Assembly (NCBI RefSeq): GCF_900996235.1
Contig: NZ_CAAJGM010000208.1
Span: 248,001 to 312,000, forward strand
Source of the DNA: Paraburkholderia sp. BCC1885
Lineage (GTDB): Bacteria; Pseudomonadota; Gammaproteobacteria; Burkholderiales; Burkholderiaceae
DNA length: 64,000 bases
Direction: 5' to 3'
Shown: piece after piece, positions 8,893-17,686 of the stretch
Layout of the letters: every line of letters starts with the position of its first letter
Numbering within the stretch: the stretch's first letter is position 1
The notes under the pieces: model-generated
Told to the model about the DNA's origin: nothing
The model's database searches: none
Seen by the model: only the letters and a program-made list of their open reading frames with translations
Made by a program: the position numbers and the translations under genes

Positions 8893-9834
8893 TTATAGCT
8901 TCATACGGGGATCGAAGACCGGATACAGCAGATCGACGACGAGATTGACGAGGACATAGAGCAGCGCAATCACCAGCAGACAGGCCTGCACCACTGGATA
9001 GTCGCGGGCATAGATGCTTTCCACCAGCAGGCGTCCCATGCCGGGCAGCGTAAATACCGTTTCGATGACAGCGCCCCCCGCCAGCAAGTGCCCAAGGATC
9101 AGGCCAACCACTGTCAGCGCCGGGCCAAATGCGTTCGGCAATGCGTGGCGCAGCAATACGCGCCGTTCCGAAAGCCCCTTCGCGCGCGCGTGCGAAATGT
9201 ATTCGAGCCGCAGCACTTCCAGACTGCTCGCGCGCATCATGCGCGTGAGCACCGCAATTTCACCCAGCGCGACCGCGAGCACCGGCAGCACCAGATAGCG
9301 CACCGTGCCCCATCCCGCTTCACTGAAGGTTTCGAAGCCGAAGGTGGGCAACCATTGCAGCTTGACGCCAAACAGCCACATCAGCAGGATGCCAACCCAG
9401 AAACTCGGCAACGAGACCAGCAGAATGCTGGTGAATACAATCGCCGGATCGGCGCGGCGATTCTGCGCCCACGCCGCAAAAAGGCCCGCGGGAATCGCTA
9501 TCAGGCTCGCGAACAAGGTCGCGGACAGCACGATTTCGGCGGTCACCGGGAACGTGGTGCGGATCAGTTCCGCCACCGGCTGATGACGCACGATCGACAT
9601 GCCGAGGTCGCCATGCGCCAGATGCGTCACCCATAGCATGAACTGTTCGGCAACCGAACGATCGAGCCCGAACTGATGGCGCAGTTGCGCCAGCAACGCC
9701 GGATCGTTGACGTCGCCGAGCATCAGCGAAGCCGGGTCGCCCGGAATCGCGCGCATCATGCCGAAGACGAGCAGGGTCACGATCAGCACGGTGGGCACCG
9801 CCATCGCGATGCGTTTGATCATGTAGGAAAGCAT
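8893..9834 (-). CDS. Peptide-type ABC transporter permease (DppB-like)
   Basis: A 313-residue inner-membrane permease of the OppB/DppB family. It has the N-terminal segment MLSYMIKRIAMAVPTVLIV, the family block MMRAIPGDPASLMLGD, and the EAA loop ISHARAKGLSERRVLLRHALPNA. It ends with the usual DLLYPVFDPRMKL. It pairs with the DppC-like protein to form the membrane channel. The gene follows the substrate-binding protein gene by 8 bp and is directly joined to the next permease gene. Confidence 0.93.
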   Translation of the reverse strand: MLSYMIKRIAMAVPTVLIVTLLVFGMMRAIPGDPASLMLGDVNDPALLAQLRHQFGLDRSVAEQFMLWVTHLAHGDLGMSIVRHQPVAELIRTTFPVTAEIVLSATLFASLIAIPAGLFAAWAQNRRADPAIVFTSILLVSLPSFWVGILLMWLFGVKLQWLPTFGFETFSEAGWGTVRYLVLPVLAVALGEIAVLTRMMRASSLEVLRLEYISHARAKGLSERRVLLRHALPNAFGPALTVVGLILGHLLAGGAVIETVFTLPGMGRLLVESIYARDYPVVQACLLVIALLYVLVNLVVDLLYPVFDPRMKL

Positions 9835-9842
9835 CGCGTTCT

Positions 9843-11450
9843 CTAGTCCTTGCTCACGTTAAACAGGCGCAGGCGCCGCATCGGCCACGTCGTGAGACCG
9901 TGCAGGCGGCTGCTGACCAGAATCAGGTCGGGCGTGTTGTACATGCCGAGCAGCGGCACGTCGGCGATCATCATCTGATGCAGGCGCTCGAAGGTTTGCT
10001 TGCGCGTGGTTTCGTCCGTCACGCCTTGCAAGCTGTGCAGCAGGTCGAGGGCAGCCGGGTTTTCCCACTGCGCCATCGGCGTTTTCGATTTGTCGCCAAG
10101 CACGTCGCCGAACATCAGCGCAGGGTCGATACGCGCCGAGTAGCCGAACGACATCATCTGGAAATGCCCCGAGCGAAAGTCGCTCACCTGCTTGCCCCAT
10201 TCGACGATATCCAGTTCGGTGCGAATCCCGGCCGTGGTCAGGAGCGATTGCACATACACCGCCAGTGTGTACATATGCTCGAAGCGGCGGCTGGTTTCCA
10301 GCTTCAGCGTCTGACCGTGGTAGCCCGCTTGCGCGAGCAGCGTCTTTACCTCGGCCAGGTTCTTCGTATAGCCGGTGGCGTCGATCGGCGAGAACAGCTT
10401 GTTGGCAACGGGCACGAGCGAGGGGTTGTAATGCGCATGGCCGTCCGTCACCGCGTTGACGATGCCGGGCAGATCGAGCGCAAGGGCAATCGCGCGGCGC
10501 ATCCGCACGTCCGCGAGCAAGGGGTCGCGATTCTGCATCAGCAGCACGGCAGGATCGGCGCTCGGGCCTTCGACGAGATGCCAGCGCGGATCGGGCGGCA
10601 GCAGGCTGTTTTCGCTGATCGCCATGGCGTCGATCTGGCCGGCCGCCAGCGCGGATTTCTGCGCGGCTTCGTCGGGAATCACCACGAAACGCACGTCCGC
10701 GTAGGCCACCTTGGCGCCGGCGAGACCGCTCGACGCCTCGGCGCGCGGGCGATATTGCGGGAACGGTTTGAGCAGCACGTACTGGCCGCGCTTCCAGTCC
10801 GCGAACACATATGGGCCGGTCGCGACCGGCTTCAGCCAGTTGCCGTCACTGTCCACGCTGGACGGATGCAGCACGGCCAGCGGACAGCGCGGGTCGACCA
10901 TCTGCTTCAGAAACAGCGCGTAAGGCCGGTCGAGTTCGAACACGACCGTGTACGGATCGGGCGTGCGCACGGCCAGCACCTTCACGCCGCGACTGCCGTC
11001 GAACACGCTGCGGCACTCGAAGCCCGTACTGCGCTTCATCAGGAACTGGAAGCTCCATTTGACCTCGGCCGAGGTCACCGGCGCGCCGTTGTGAAACAGC
11101 ACGCCATGGCGCAGATGAAACGTGTAGGTCTTGCCGTCCGGCGCGATGTCCCAGCTATCCGCGAGCATCGGCCCGACGCTCAGATCGGCACGCAGCGCGA
11201 CCAGCGATTCGACGACATTGCCGAGAATGTTGTCGGTAGCGGTATTGCGCGCTACGTTGCCGGGAATCGAGGTGGGCGTGTCGTCGCCTTCGGCCACGCG
11301 GATTTCGTGAGCAGCCGGTTGGGTCAGCGTCGGGTTTGCAAGCTGGCCCGAGGCGGGGCCGGCGGCCGAAGACGTCGCCAAGGCGACTGCAGCCGTGCCA
11401 TATGCCGCCAACAGGACGGCCGTCTGGAGCAAACCTCGGCAGAAACGCAT
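9843..11450 (-). CDS. Extracellular solute-binding protein, family 5 (peptide/opine/nickel type)
   Basis: A 535-residue periplasmic binding protein that delivers substrate to the adjacent permeases. The ATG at 11450 is chosen because it begins a clear signal sequence (MRFCRGLLQTAVLLAAYGTA, then an Ala-rich cleavage region); the frame also extends upstream to a GTG at 11543, but that adds a charged, signal-less leader. Family 5 features include LVALRADLSVGPMLADSWDI, TYTFHLRHGVLFHNGAPVTSAEVKWS and the C-terminal block on ligand closing. It is the first gene of the operon. A LysR-type dyad lies 235 bp upstream of this ATG. The ligand cannot be predicted; the family carries peptides, opines, nickel and glutathione. 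Confidence 0.92.
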   Translation of the reverse strand: MRFCRGLLQTAVLLAAYGTAAVALATSSAAGPASGQLANPTLTQPAAHEIRVAEGDDTPTSIPGNVARNTATDNILGNVVESLVALRADLSVGPMLADSWDIAPDGKTYTFHLRHGVLFHNGAPVTSAEVKWSFQFLMKRSTGFECRSVFDGSRGVKVLAVRTPDPYTVVFELDRPYALFLKQMVDPRCPLAVLHPSSVDSDGNWLKPVATGPYVFADWKRGQYVLLKPFPQYRPRAEASSGLAGAKVAYADVRFVVIPDEAAQKSALAAGQIDAMAISENSLLPPDPRWHLVEGPSADPAVLLMQNRDPLLADVRMRRAIALALDLPGIVNAVTDGHAHYNPSLVPVANKLFSPIDATGYTKNLAEVKTLLAQAGYHGQTLKLETSRRFEHMYTLAVYVQSLLTTAGIRTELDIVEWGKQVSDFRSGHFQMMSFGYSARIDPALMFGDVLGDKSKTPMAQWENPAALDLLHSLQGVTDETTRKQTFERLHQMMIADVPLLGMYNTPDLILVSSRLHGLTTWPMRRLRLFNVSKD

Positions 11451-11684
11451 TCCGCGACCGGTCACAAACGGCACTCCGCGAAGATCATCGGCCCGGCGCT
11501 GGCGGGCAGAAAGTCGAGGCTTGGTGGCACATTCAGGGCGCACGCTCGCGGCAAAGGGCTGGGGTTCGGCGGGAACATCGGGTCTCCGTGCTGTGGGTGT
11601 CGATCGGGTGGAGTCTGGGAATATCGACCACTCGGAGCGATCCTAAGCACGCCGCGCCCGTCCAGGAAGTCATGCCAAAATATC

Positions 11685-11705
11685 GTGATCTATCTTTTAG
11701 ATCGC
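11685..11705. promoter_or_regulatory. LysR-type operator, copy C (ABC operon promoter)
   Basis: GTGATC-N9-GATCGC with ATC-N9-GAT, in the 326-bp gap between the binding-protein gene (start 11450) and the end of the downstream-strand gene at 11777. The only gene start this gap can serve is the ABC operon, because the other neighbour ends here. No other gene is seen in the gap. It matches copies A and B in all fixed positions: GTGATC, TTA and GATC(A/G)C. Confidence 0.65.
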
Positions 11706-11776
11706 CCCTGCGGCACCGCGGCCGGCCGCGCGCCGCAAGAGCCGCCCCGGCTCGCCGGACGGAGGCCTGGGTCGGC

Positions 11777-12511
11777 TCAACCGGCAGGCGCCACCTGAGC
11801 CCCCTCGATGCCGTGACGAGCCAGCGCCGCCGCGACGAACCCGGACGCTTTCATTTCCTCGACAAACGCATGCAAGTATTGCGCGGCGGCCTCGCCCCGG
11901 CTGCTGGGCGTCCCCATGGCCTGCTGGATGACCATGAAACGCTCATCGAGCAGGCGCAGTCCGGGCTTGTGCGCGGCGTCCGACTCGAGTTGCTGCTTTA
12001 CACCCGCCGCCACTTCGAGCCCCTCAGCGAGGAAAGTCTGAACCACGGCAGGCGAACTCGGCGCGCGGACGATTTGCGCGTGGCGCAGTTCGCGGGTGAG
12101 GAACAGGTCGTAGGCACTGCCCTTGCCCACCGCGACGCGATTGGCCGCGGTGTCCACCTCGGCGTTGCGGCGAATCGCAGATTCGTCGCGCACCAGGTAG
12201 AAGCCTTCAATCAGCACATAGGGCGCGGTGAACGCAATGCTCGCGCCGCGGGCAGGGTCGATGGCAAAGAAGCCGATATCGGCCCGCTCGTCCGTGACTG
12301 CCTCGACCGACTTGCCTGCGGTGCCGAACACGACCTGTTCGATCTCGACGCCCAGGCGCCGGGCGAATTCATTGGCGAGATCGATGGAGACGCCGAATGG
12401 CTGCCCCGTGGCGGCGTCCTTGTTGGCGAGAATCGGATTGCCGAGATTAAGCGATGCCCTGAGCTTGCCGGTGGGCGTAAAGGCGGCGCGGATGGAAGGC
12501 GTGAGGGTCAT
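11777..12511 (-). CDS. Solute-binding protein family 3-like domain without signal peptide
   Basis: A 244-residue protein resembling polar amino-acid binding proteins (family 3): GKLRASLNLGNPILA, GVSIDLANEFARRLGVEIEQVVF, RADIGFFAIDP, IAFTAPYVLIEGFYLV. It begins directly at the binding fold; no hydrophobic leader, lipobox or upstream in-frame leader is present, so it is predicted to stay in the cytoplasm unless exported in an unusual way. No permease or ATPase partner adjoins it. It is the third gene after the aconitase and GntR genes, 52 bp downstream of the latter. A role in sensing or buffering a metabolite, or an enzymatic role as in cyclohexadienyl dehydratase-like members of this fold, is possible but unproven. 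Confidence 0.85.
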   Translation of the reverse strand: MTLTPSIRAAFTPTGKLRASLNLGNPILANKDAATGQPFGVSIDLANEFARRLGVEIEQVVFGTAGKSVEAVTDERADIGFFAIDPARGASIAFTAPYVLIEGFYLVRDESAIRRNAEVDTAANRVAVGKGSAYDLFLTRELRHAQIVRAPSSPAVVQTFLAEGLEVAAGVKQQLESDAAHKPGLRLLDERFMVIQQAMGTPSSRGEAAAQYLHAFVEEMKASGFVAAALARHGIEGAQVAPAG

Positions 12512-12563
12512 CGTCAGATCTCCTGGCAGCGCGCTGCGACGCGCCGCCTCGATGGTTCAATGG

Positions 12564-13460
12564 CTAGGGTTTAAGAATGCCGGCGATCCGCGACAGCGCA
12601 TCCAGCGTATGTTTCAGGTGGGCGCGCAAGGCGTCTGCCGCCTCTTCATTGCGCTCTCTTTCAAGCAGGTTAAGGACCTGCAGATGCTGCTTGCAATGCT
12701 TCGCGTAGCGTTGCCGGTCCTGCATCGAGCGGTACGAAAGCAGGCGGCGAACCCGGTTCACGCGCTTGATCGTGTCGATGAAAAAAGGATTGCCCGACGC
12801 CTCCACCAGCGACTCGTGAAAACGCACGCCGCGCTCGTGCAGTTGATCGGCGGTATCCGTCTGGATGCCGCCATCGAGCAGATGCTGTTCTGCGGCGCGG
12901 CAGCGCGCGAGCACACCGGGCACGAGGCGAAAGCCTGGTTCGAGCAAAGCCGCCGGCTCCAGCGCCAGCCGCAAGCGATACGACTGCAGCAGGCTATCCG
13001 GCGTCGTCAGCATGGTGGAGAACGCCCAGCCATAGCCCGGCTTCTTTTCGGCCCACCCTTCCTGGGCGATGCGGCCGAGCACGGCGTTCAGTTGCGCGTT
13101 GGTCAGGCCGTAACGCGTGCGGATCATCTGCTCCGAAAAAGTCTGCGGCAGCGTCCCTTTGAGCAGGTCGTCGGCAATGCGGAAGTAGACGCTCGTCACC
13201 GCGTCGGCCTCGGCGAGCCCCAGGGCGTCGACGACATCGGAAAGCGGCGCTTCGACAGGCCTCGCCAGAAAGAAGCCGCGGTTGCGCTCGCGCGACAGCA
13301 CGCCTTTCTCATGCAGCAGCGCAAGCGCCTCGTTGACCGGTGAGCGCGACACGCGCAGCCGGTCGGCCAGCATTTGCGCCGGCAGATGAGTCCCCACCTC
13401 CATGCCGTCGGTCTGGATCAGTTCGACGATCTTGCTCGCAATGGATCTATCGTTATTCAT
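12564..13460 (-). CDS. GntR-family transcriptional regulator (FadR/FCD-like)
   Basis: A 298-residue regulator with an N-terminal GntR winged helix (residues about 5-72: SIASKIVELIQTDGMEVGTHLPAQ, then SRSPVNEALALLHEKGVLSRERNRGFFL) and an all-helical C-terminal effector domain of the FCD type. The linker between the two is longer than usual. It lies 27 bp downstream of the aconitase gene on the same strand and probably controls that operon in response to an organic acid, which is the usual ligand class for FCD regulators. The ligand itself is not identifiable from sequence. Confidence 0.9.
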   Translation of the reverse strand: MNNDRSIASKIVELIQTDGMEVGTHLPAQMLADRLRVSRSPVNEALALLHEKGVLSRERNRGFFLARPVEAPLSDVVDALGLAEADAVTSVYFRIADDLLKGTLPQTFSEQMIRTRYGLTNAQLNAVLGRIAQEGWAEKKPGYGWAFSTMLTTPDSLLQSYRLRLALEPAALLEPGFRLVPGVLARCRAAEQHLLDGGIQTDTADQLHERGVRFHESLVEASGNPFFIDTIKRVNRVRRLLSYRSMQDRQRYAKHCKQHLQVLNLLERERNEEAADALRAHLKHTLDALSRIAGILKP

Positions 13461-13487
13461 GTGTGTCAGGTTGACGATCGACCCGCA

Positions 13488-16124
13488 TCAATGCGCGTGC
13501 GCCGCGAGGGTTTTACGCAGGATCGAAGGAATCACGCCGCCGGAGCGCAGCAGTTGCACCTCCAGTTGCGTTTCGACGGCCGCGGTGGCTTCGAATGCTT
13601 CAATTCTGCCATTTCCCTTTACCCGGTTGATGCGAACCGGCACCGCGCAGCGCGGCGCGAGCTTATCCGCTGGCGCATCGACTTCAACCGTATCACCCGG
13701 CTGGATGTTCAGCGTCGCGGGATTGACGCCCGGCGGCAGACGCAGCGGCAGAATCCCCATGCCGATCAGGTTGGAGCGATGAATGCGTTCGAAGCTCACG
13801 GCCAGCACCGCGCGGATGCCCAGCAGCCGCTGCCCTTTGGCCGCCCAATCGCGTGAGGAACCCGTGCCGTAGCGTTCGCCCGCGATCAGCACGACCGGCT
13901 CGCCTTGCCGGCGGTAGCGCTCGGCCGCTTCGAAGATCGGCAGCACGTCGCCGCTTGGGATGTGGAGCGTGTGGGCGATCGGCGCGTCGCGCCTGAGCAG
14001 GTTGACCAGCGTCTTGCTGTAGAACGCCGCGCGCACCATCACTTCCCAGTTGCCGCGCCGGGACGCAAACACGTTCAGGTCATTGCGGTCGTCGCCACGC
14101 TCGACCAGATAATCGGCCACCATGCTGTCGCGCGGAATCGCGCTTGCGGGTGAGATGTGGTCAGTGGTGATGTCGTCACCGAGCACGAGCAGCGGATAAG
14201 CCCGATAGCAGCCAAACTGGCTCGCTTCAGTGAGGGCGGCAAACGGCGGCCGACGCAAGGCGGTTGATTTCGGGTCCCATGGAAAGCGCTGGCTAGCCGG
14301 CGCGCTCAGGCCACGCCAGACCGGATTTTGACTCGCGATAGCGAACGCACGGGGAAAGTCTTGCGGCGCGGCGGCAATGGCGAGCTGCGCCGCGATTTCT
14401 TCGCGCGTCGGCCACAGGTCCTGTAAATAGACCGGCGTGCCATCAGCGGCGACCTGCACGGGTTCGTGGCTCAGATCCACTTCAGCATTGCCGGCGAGCG
14501 CGAACGCGATCACCAGAGGCGGCGACATGATGAAGCCAAGATCGAGCTCGGGATGAATGCGGCCCGCGAAATTGCGGTTGCCGGACAACACGGCCACCGG
14601 ATGAATCGACTGGTCGGCTAGCGCCTTTTGGACAGGAACAGTCAACGGACCCGAGTTGCCAATGCAGGTCGTGCAACCGTAGCCGACAATGTCGAAGCCG
14701 ACCGCCGACAAATCCTCGATCAGCCCCGCCCGCTTCAGATAATCGGCGGCCGCGGGCGAGCCTGGCGCCAGCGAGGTTTTGACCCATGCAGGCGTTTTCA
14801 ATCCGATGCGGTGCGCCTTGCGCGCGACGAGCCCTGCAGCGATCAGAAGCGCAGGGTCGGACGTGTTGGTGCAACTCGTAATGGCCGCGATGACGACCGG
14901 GTGCTTCGGCATGCCGGTCTCGCCAGGCGCGTGCGCCGGCGTGAACCTCAACGCCGCCAGTGTCTTCGCCGTATCGGCATAGCTCAGCAGGTCCTGCGGA
15001 CGGCGCGGGCCGGCCACGTGCATGCCGATTACGCCCAGCTCGAGGTCGAGCACGCGTGTGTAACGCGGCTCGGCGTTCGGGTCGAACCATAGGCCGGTGT
15101 GTTTCGTGTATGCCTCGACCAGACGGACCGCATTTTCCTCGCGATGGGTCGAGCGAAGATAGGCCAACGTGTGGTCGTCCACCGCAAAGTAGCCGGTCGT
15201 CGCGCCGTATTCCGGCGCCATATTGGCCACCACGGCGCGCTCGCCCGCACTTAAGGTGGCGACGCCCGGTCCGAAGAACTCGACGAACTCCCCCGAGACG
15301 CCGATCTGACGCAGACGTTGCGTCACCGTCAAAGCCAGATCCGTGGCCCAGGTGCCTGGCGGCAGAGTGCCGGTCAAGCGCACGCCTATGACGTCCGGAA
15401 TCCGCTGCATGACAGGCAAGCCGAACATCACCGTCTGCGCTTCCAGCCCGCCCACACCCCAGCCAAGCACGCCAATCCCGTTGATCATCGGCGTATGGCT
15501 GTCCGTGCCGATCAGCGTATCGGGGACCGCCCAGGTTTCGCCGTCGCGGCTTTCCGTCGACACGACGCTCGCGAGCTGTTCGAGGTTGATCGTATGCATG
15601 ATGCCCGTGCCGGGCGGATGAATCCGCACGCCCCTCAGCGCCCCGGATGCCCAGCGTAAAAAGCGGTAGCGCTCCTGATTGCGGCGCAGTTCGAGCTGCA
15701 GGTTATCCGCTGCCGCGTCCGGGCGCGCGAAGTATTCGACGGCTAGCGAATGGTCGACCGACACGTCCACCGGCAACCCAGGATTTAGCACGGCTGGATC
15801 GATGCCCTGTTCCGCCAGCGCGTCACGCATGGCGGCGATATCGACGAGCGCCGGAGTGCTGGTGGTGTCGTGCATCAGCACCCGGCCGGGATGAAACGCG
15901 ATTTCCGCCTCGCTCGTACCGTGTTCGAGCCACGCAAAAATGGCGCGCACCGCGCTATCCCGTTCGCTCCCGCTGGCATTGCGGATCACGTTCTCCAGCA
16001 GCAGGCGCAAGACTACCGGCAGCGATTGCAATTGCGCGCCGAAGAGCGCAGGCAGATCGACGAAACGGTAGGAGGCGTTGCCGACACTCAAGCGGCGTGG
16101 AGAAGAAAGCGAGAGATTTTCCAT
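13488..16124 (-). CDS. Aconitase-family hydratase (divergent AcnA-like)
   Basis: An 878-residue protein with the full AcnA layout. The [4Fe-4S] ligands are in SCTNTSDP and GCTTCIGNSG. Other conserved blocks are PPGTGIMHTINLEQL, GTDSHTPMINGIGVLGWGVGG, and the C-terminal swivel domain with YGTGSSRDWAAKG and SFERIHRSNLIGMGILPL. Differences from housekeeping AcnA include M in place of C in PGTGxCHQVNLE and FASRRGNWEVM in place of YGSRRGNHEVM. The start at 16124 (MENLSLSS) is an ATG; the frame could extend only to a TTG. It leads an operon with a GntR regulator and a binding-protein-like gene, which suggests an inducible paralogue. The substrate could be citrate, 2-methylcitrate-derived acids or another tricarboxylate. 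Confidence 0.88.
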   Translation of the reverse strand: MENLSLSSPRRLSVGNASYRFVDLPALFGAQLQSLPVVLRLLLENVIRNASGSERDSAVRAIFAWLEHGTSEAEIAFHPGRVLMHDTTSTPALVDIAAMRDALAEQGIDPAVLNPGLPVDVSVDHSLAVEYFARPDAAADNLQLELRRNQERYRFLRWASGALRGVRIHPPGTGIMHTINLEQLASVVSTESRDGETWAVPDTLIGTDSHTPMINGIGVLGWGVGGLEAQTVMFGLPVMQRIPDVIGVRLTGTLPPGTWATDLALTVTQRLRQIGVSGEFVEFFGPGVATLSAGERAVVANMAPEYGATTGYFAVDDHTLAYLRSTHREENAVRLVEAYTKHTGLWFDPNAEPRYTRVLDLELGVIGMHVAGPRRPQDLLSYADTAKTLAALRFTPAHAPGETGMPKHPVVIAAITSCTNTSDPALLIAAGLVARKAHRIGLKTPAWVKTSLAPGSPAAADYLKRAGLIEDLSAVGFDIVGYGCTTCIGNSGPLTVPVQKALADQSIHPVAVLSGNRNFAGRIHPELDLGFIMSPPLVIAFALAGNAEVDLSHEPVQVAADGTPVYLQDLWPTREEIAAQLAIAAAPQDFPRAFAIASQNPVWRGLSAPASQRFPWDPKSTALRRPPFAALTEASQFGCYRAYPLLVLGDDITTDHISPASAIPRDSMVADYLVERGDDRNDLNVFASRRGNWEVMVRAAFYSKTLVNLLRRDAPIAHTLHIPSGDVLPIFEAAERYRRQGEPVVLIAGERYGTGSSRDWAAKGQRLLGIRAVLAVSFERIHRSNLIGMGILPLRLPPGVNPATLNIQPGDTVEVDAPADKLAPRCAVPVRINRVKGNGRIEAFEATAAVETQLEVQLLRSGGVIPSILRKTLAAHAH

Positions 16125-16213
16125 GTTTCGAGTTTTTGCACTTTCAATCGTCAAAATGCAATATACACGAAAACCGCATCATGGCGCCCTGCCTGAACCA
16201 CGCCGGCACACCC

Positions 16214-16233
16214 GTATCGGATGTCTACGATAC
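16214..16233. promoter_or_regulatory. Inverted repeat in the aconitase/LysR divergent promoter
   Basis: A perfect 6-bp dyad GTATCG-N8-CGATAC inside the 311-bp divergent region between the aconitase gene (start 16124) and the LysR gene (start 16436). No gene is seen in this gap. The dyad could be a site for either the GntR or the LysR protein encoded next to it; nothing in the sequence decides between them. Confidence 0.4.
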
Positions 16234-16435
16234 GCAGCGTTCAAACCGAACGCCGCACACGCCGCAATAAGTCATGACGGCCTCGCACTGCGGATTTGCA
16301 AAATGTGGCGGCGTTGCCATTTGAACGTCAGAGTGCGGCCAGTGATGCTCTCCTACAATCTGCCGCGTCTCAAGGACTATCGTGCCCGCACGCGGCACAG
16401 GTCTCACGCGGAACAGCAGCAGCAGGAGTAGTACC

Positions 16436-17410
16436 GTGGATCATCTGGATTCAATGCGCGTCTTCGTCAAGGTGGTGGACCTGGGCGGTTTCGCGCGCGC
16501 CGCCAGCGCGCTGCGAATCTCCAACGCCGTGGCGACGCGTCACGTCGCCGATCTCGAAGGACATCTGGGTACGCGATTGCTCAATCGCACCACCCGCAGT
16601 CTGTCGCCCACGGAATCCGGTCAGGTGTATCTGAAGCACGTGCGGCAGATTCTCGAGGAGCTGGACGACGTCGAGCAGATGGTGACCTCGCGCAACCAGG
16701 AGCCGGCCGGCACCTTGCGCATGGTTGCGCCCGTGGTATTTGGCCTGCACAAGCTCGCGCCCGTCCTGCAGCGCTATGCCGCGCGCTATCCGCGGGTCGT
16801 GCCCGACATCACGCTGGTGGACCGCCAGGTGGATCTGGTCGAAGAGGGATTCGACGTCGGCATCGTGATCGAGCGGAACACGCGCCACGCCGGTGTCGTG
16901 ACACGTCCATTGACGACAGCCGCCGTGACCGTGTGCGCGACGCCCGATTATCTGCACCGGCACGGCACGCCGACGCACCCCGAACAACTGGTCGACTATC
17001 CGTGTCTGTTCCTCTCTTCGAGCCCTTGGGGCGAGGGGTGGATCTTCACCGGCCGCAGCGGCGAAACACGGGTGAGCCCGACCAACAAGATCGCCGCCAA
17101 CAATATGGAAATGCTGCGGCAGTTTGCGCTGCTCGGCATGGGCATCGCGGTGCTGCCCAGCTATCTGATCGAACAGGACATCCAGCGCGGCGCGCTTGTG
17201 CCGCTGCTCGCCGGCTATCGTCTGCCGCAGATCGAGATCAACATCGTGTACCCGAGCCGCCGTTATTTTCCGGCCAAGCTGCGCACGTTTATCCATCATC
17301 TGTTCGGGCATTTCAATCCGACGCCGCAGGGCGCGACAGACGTTCAAGCAGATGCTGAAGTCGCAGCCGCCCAGCCTCGCACATCACGCTTGCGGACCTC
17401 GCAAACATGA
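16436..17410 (+). CDS. LysR-family transcriptional regulator
   Basis: A 324-residue LysR protein of the large group with DSMRVFVKVVDLGGFARAAS at the N-terminus, the HTH recognition region NAVATRHVADLE and the LLNRTTRSLSPTESG signature. The GTG start at 16436 is preferred because AGGAG lies 7 nt before it; ATG at 16454 would remove the first six residues of the domain. It is divergent from the aconitase operon and in the same direction as the porin at 17687, so it may control either. The final 25 residues are a low-complexity tail. Confidence 0.92.
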   Translation: MDHLDSMRVFVKVVDLGGFARAASALRISNAVATRHVADLEGHLGTRLLNRTTRSLSPTESGQVYLKHVRQILEELDDVEQMVTSRNQEPAGTLRMVAPVVFGLHKLAPVLQRYAARYPRVVPDITLVDRQVDLVEEGFDVGIVIERNTRHAGVVTRPLTTAAVTVCATPDYLHRHGTPTHPEQLVDYPCLFLSSSPWGEGWIFTGRSGETRVSPTNKIAANNMEMLRQFALLGMGIAVLPSYLIEQDIQRGALVPLLAGYRLPQIEINIVYPSRRYFPAKLRTFIHHLFGHFNPTPQGATDVQADAEVAAAQPRTSRLRTSQT

Positions 17411-17686
17411 CTTCGCGTTGTATTTGCGCATCATTCGATGCCAAAAATTTGCTGGGGGCAACGGCCCCAGGACCCCATGCGCGCGCCTTCAGGAACGCTG
17501 CGCGCACCGCCGAATCGCTTTTGGCATCAGGGTCTTGCGATTTATTCCAGCAGCATCGTTGCAGACAAAAAAATCAGTATTGCTAAAAATCGTGGATTCA
17601 CCGCGCATGAGCCTCACTAAACTGCACCTGCCCTAAACCAAGGGTCAACAGATAAGCAAACTCAGCAAGACCACGGAGCGAAAGAC

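Noticed and set aside
11462..11578. Short minus-strand frame (38 codons) with a GGAGA sequence ahead of the binding-protein gene, considered as a leader peptide
   Set aside because: The ribosome-binding spacing is marginal, the peptide is Pro-rich by base composition, and no attenuator-like structure was found.
9900..11798. Plus-strand open frame of about 630 codons opposite the binding-protein gene
   Set aside because: Antisense of a well-supported periplasmic binding protein; the translation has no family features and no plausible start site.
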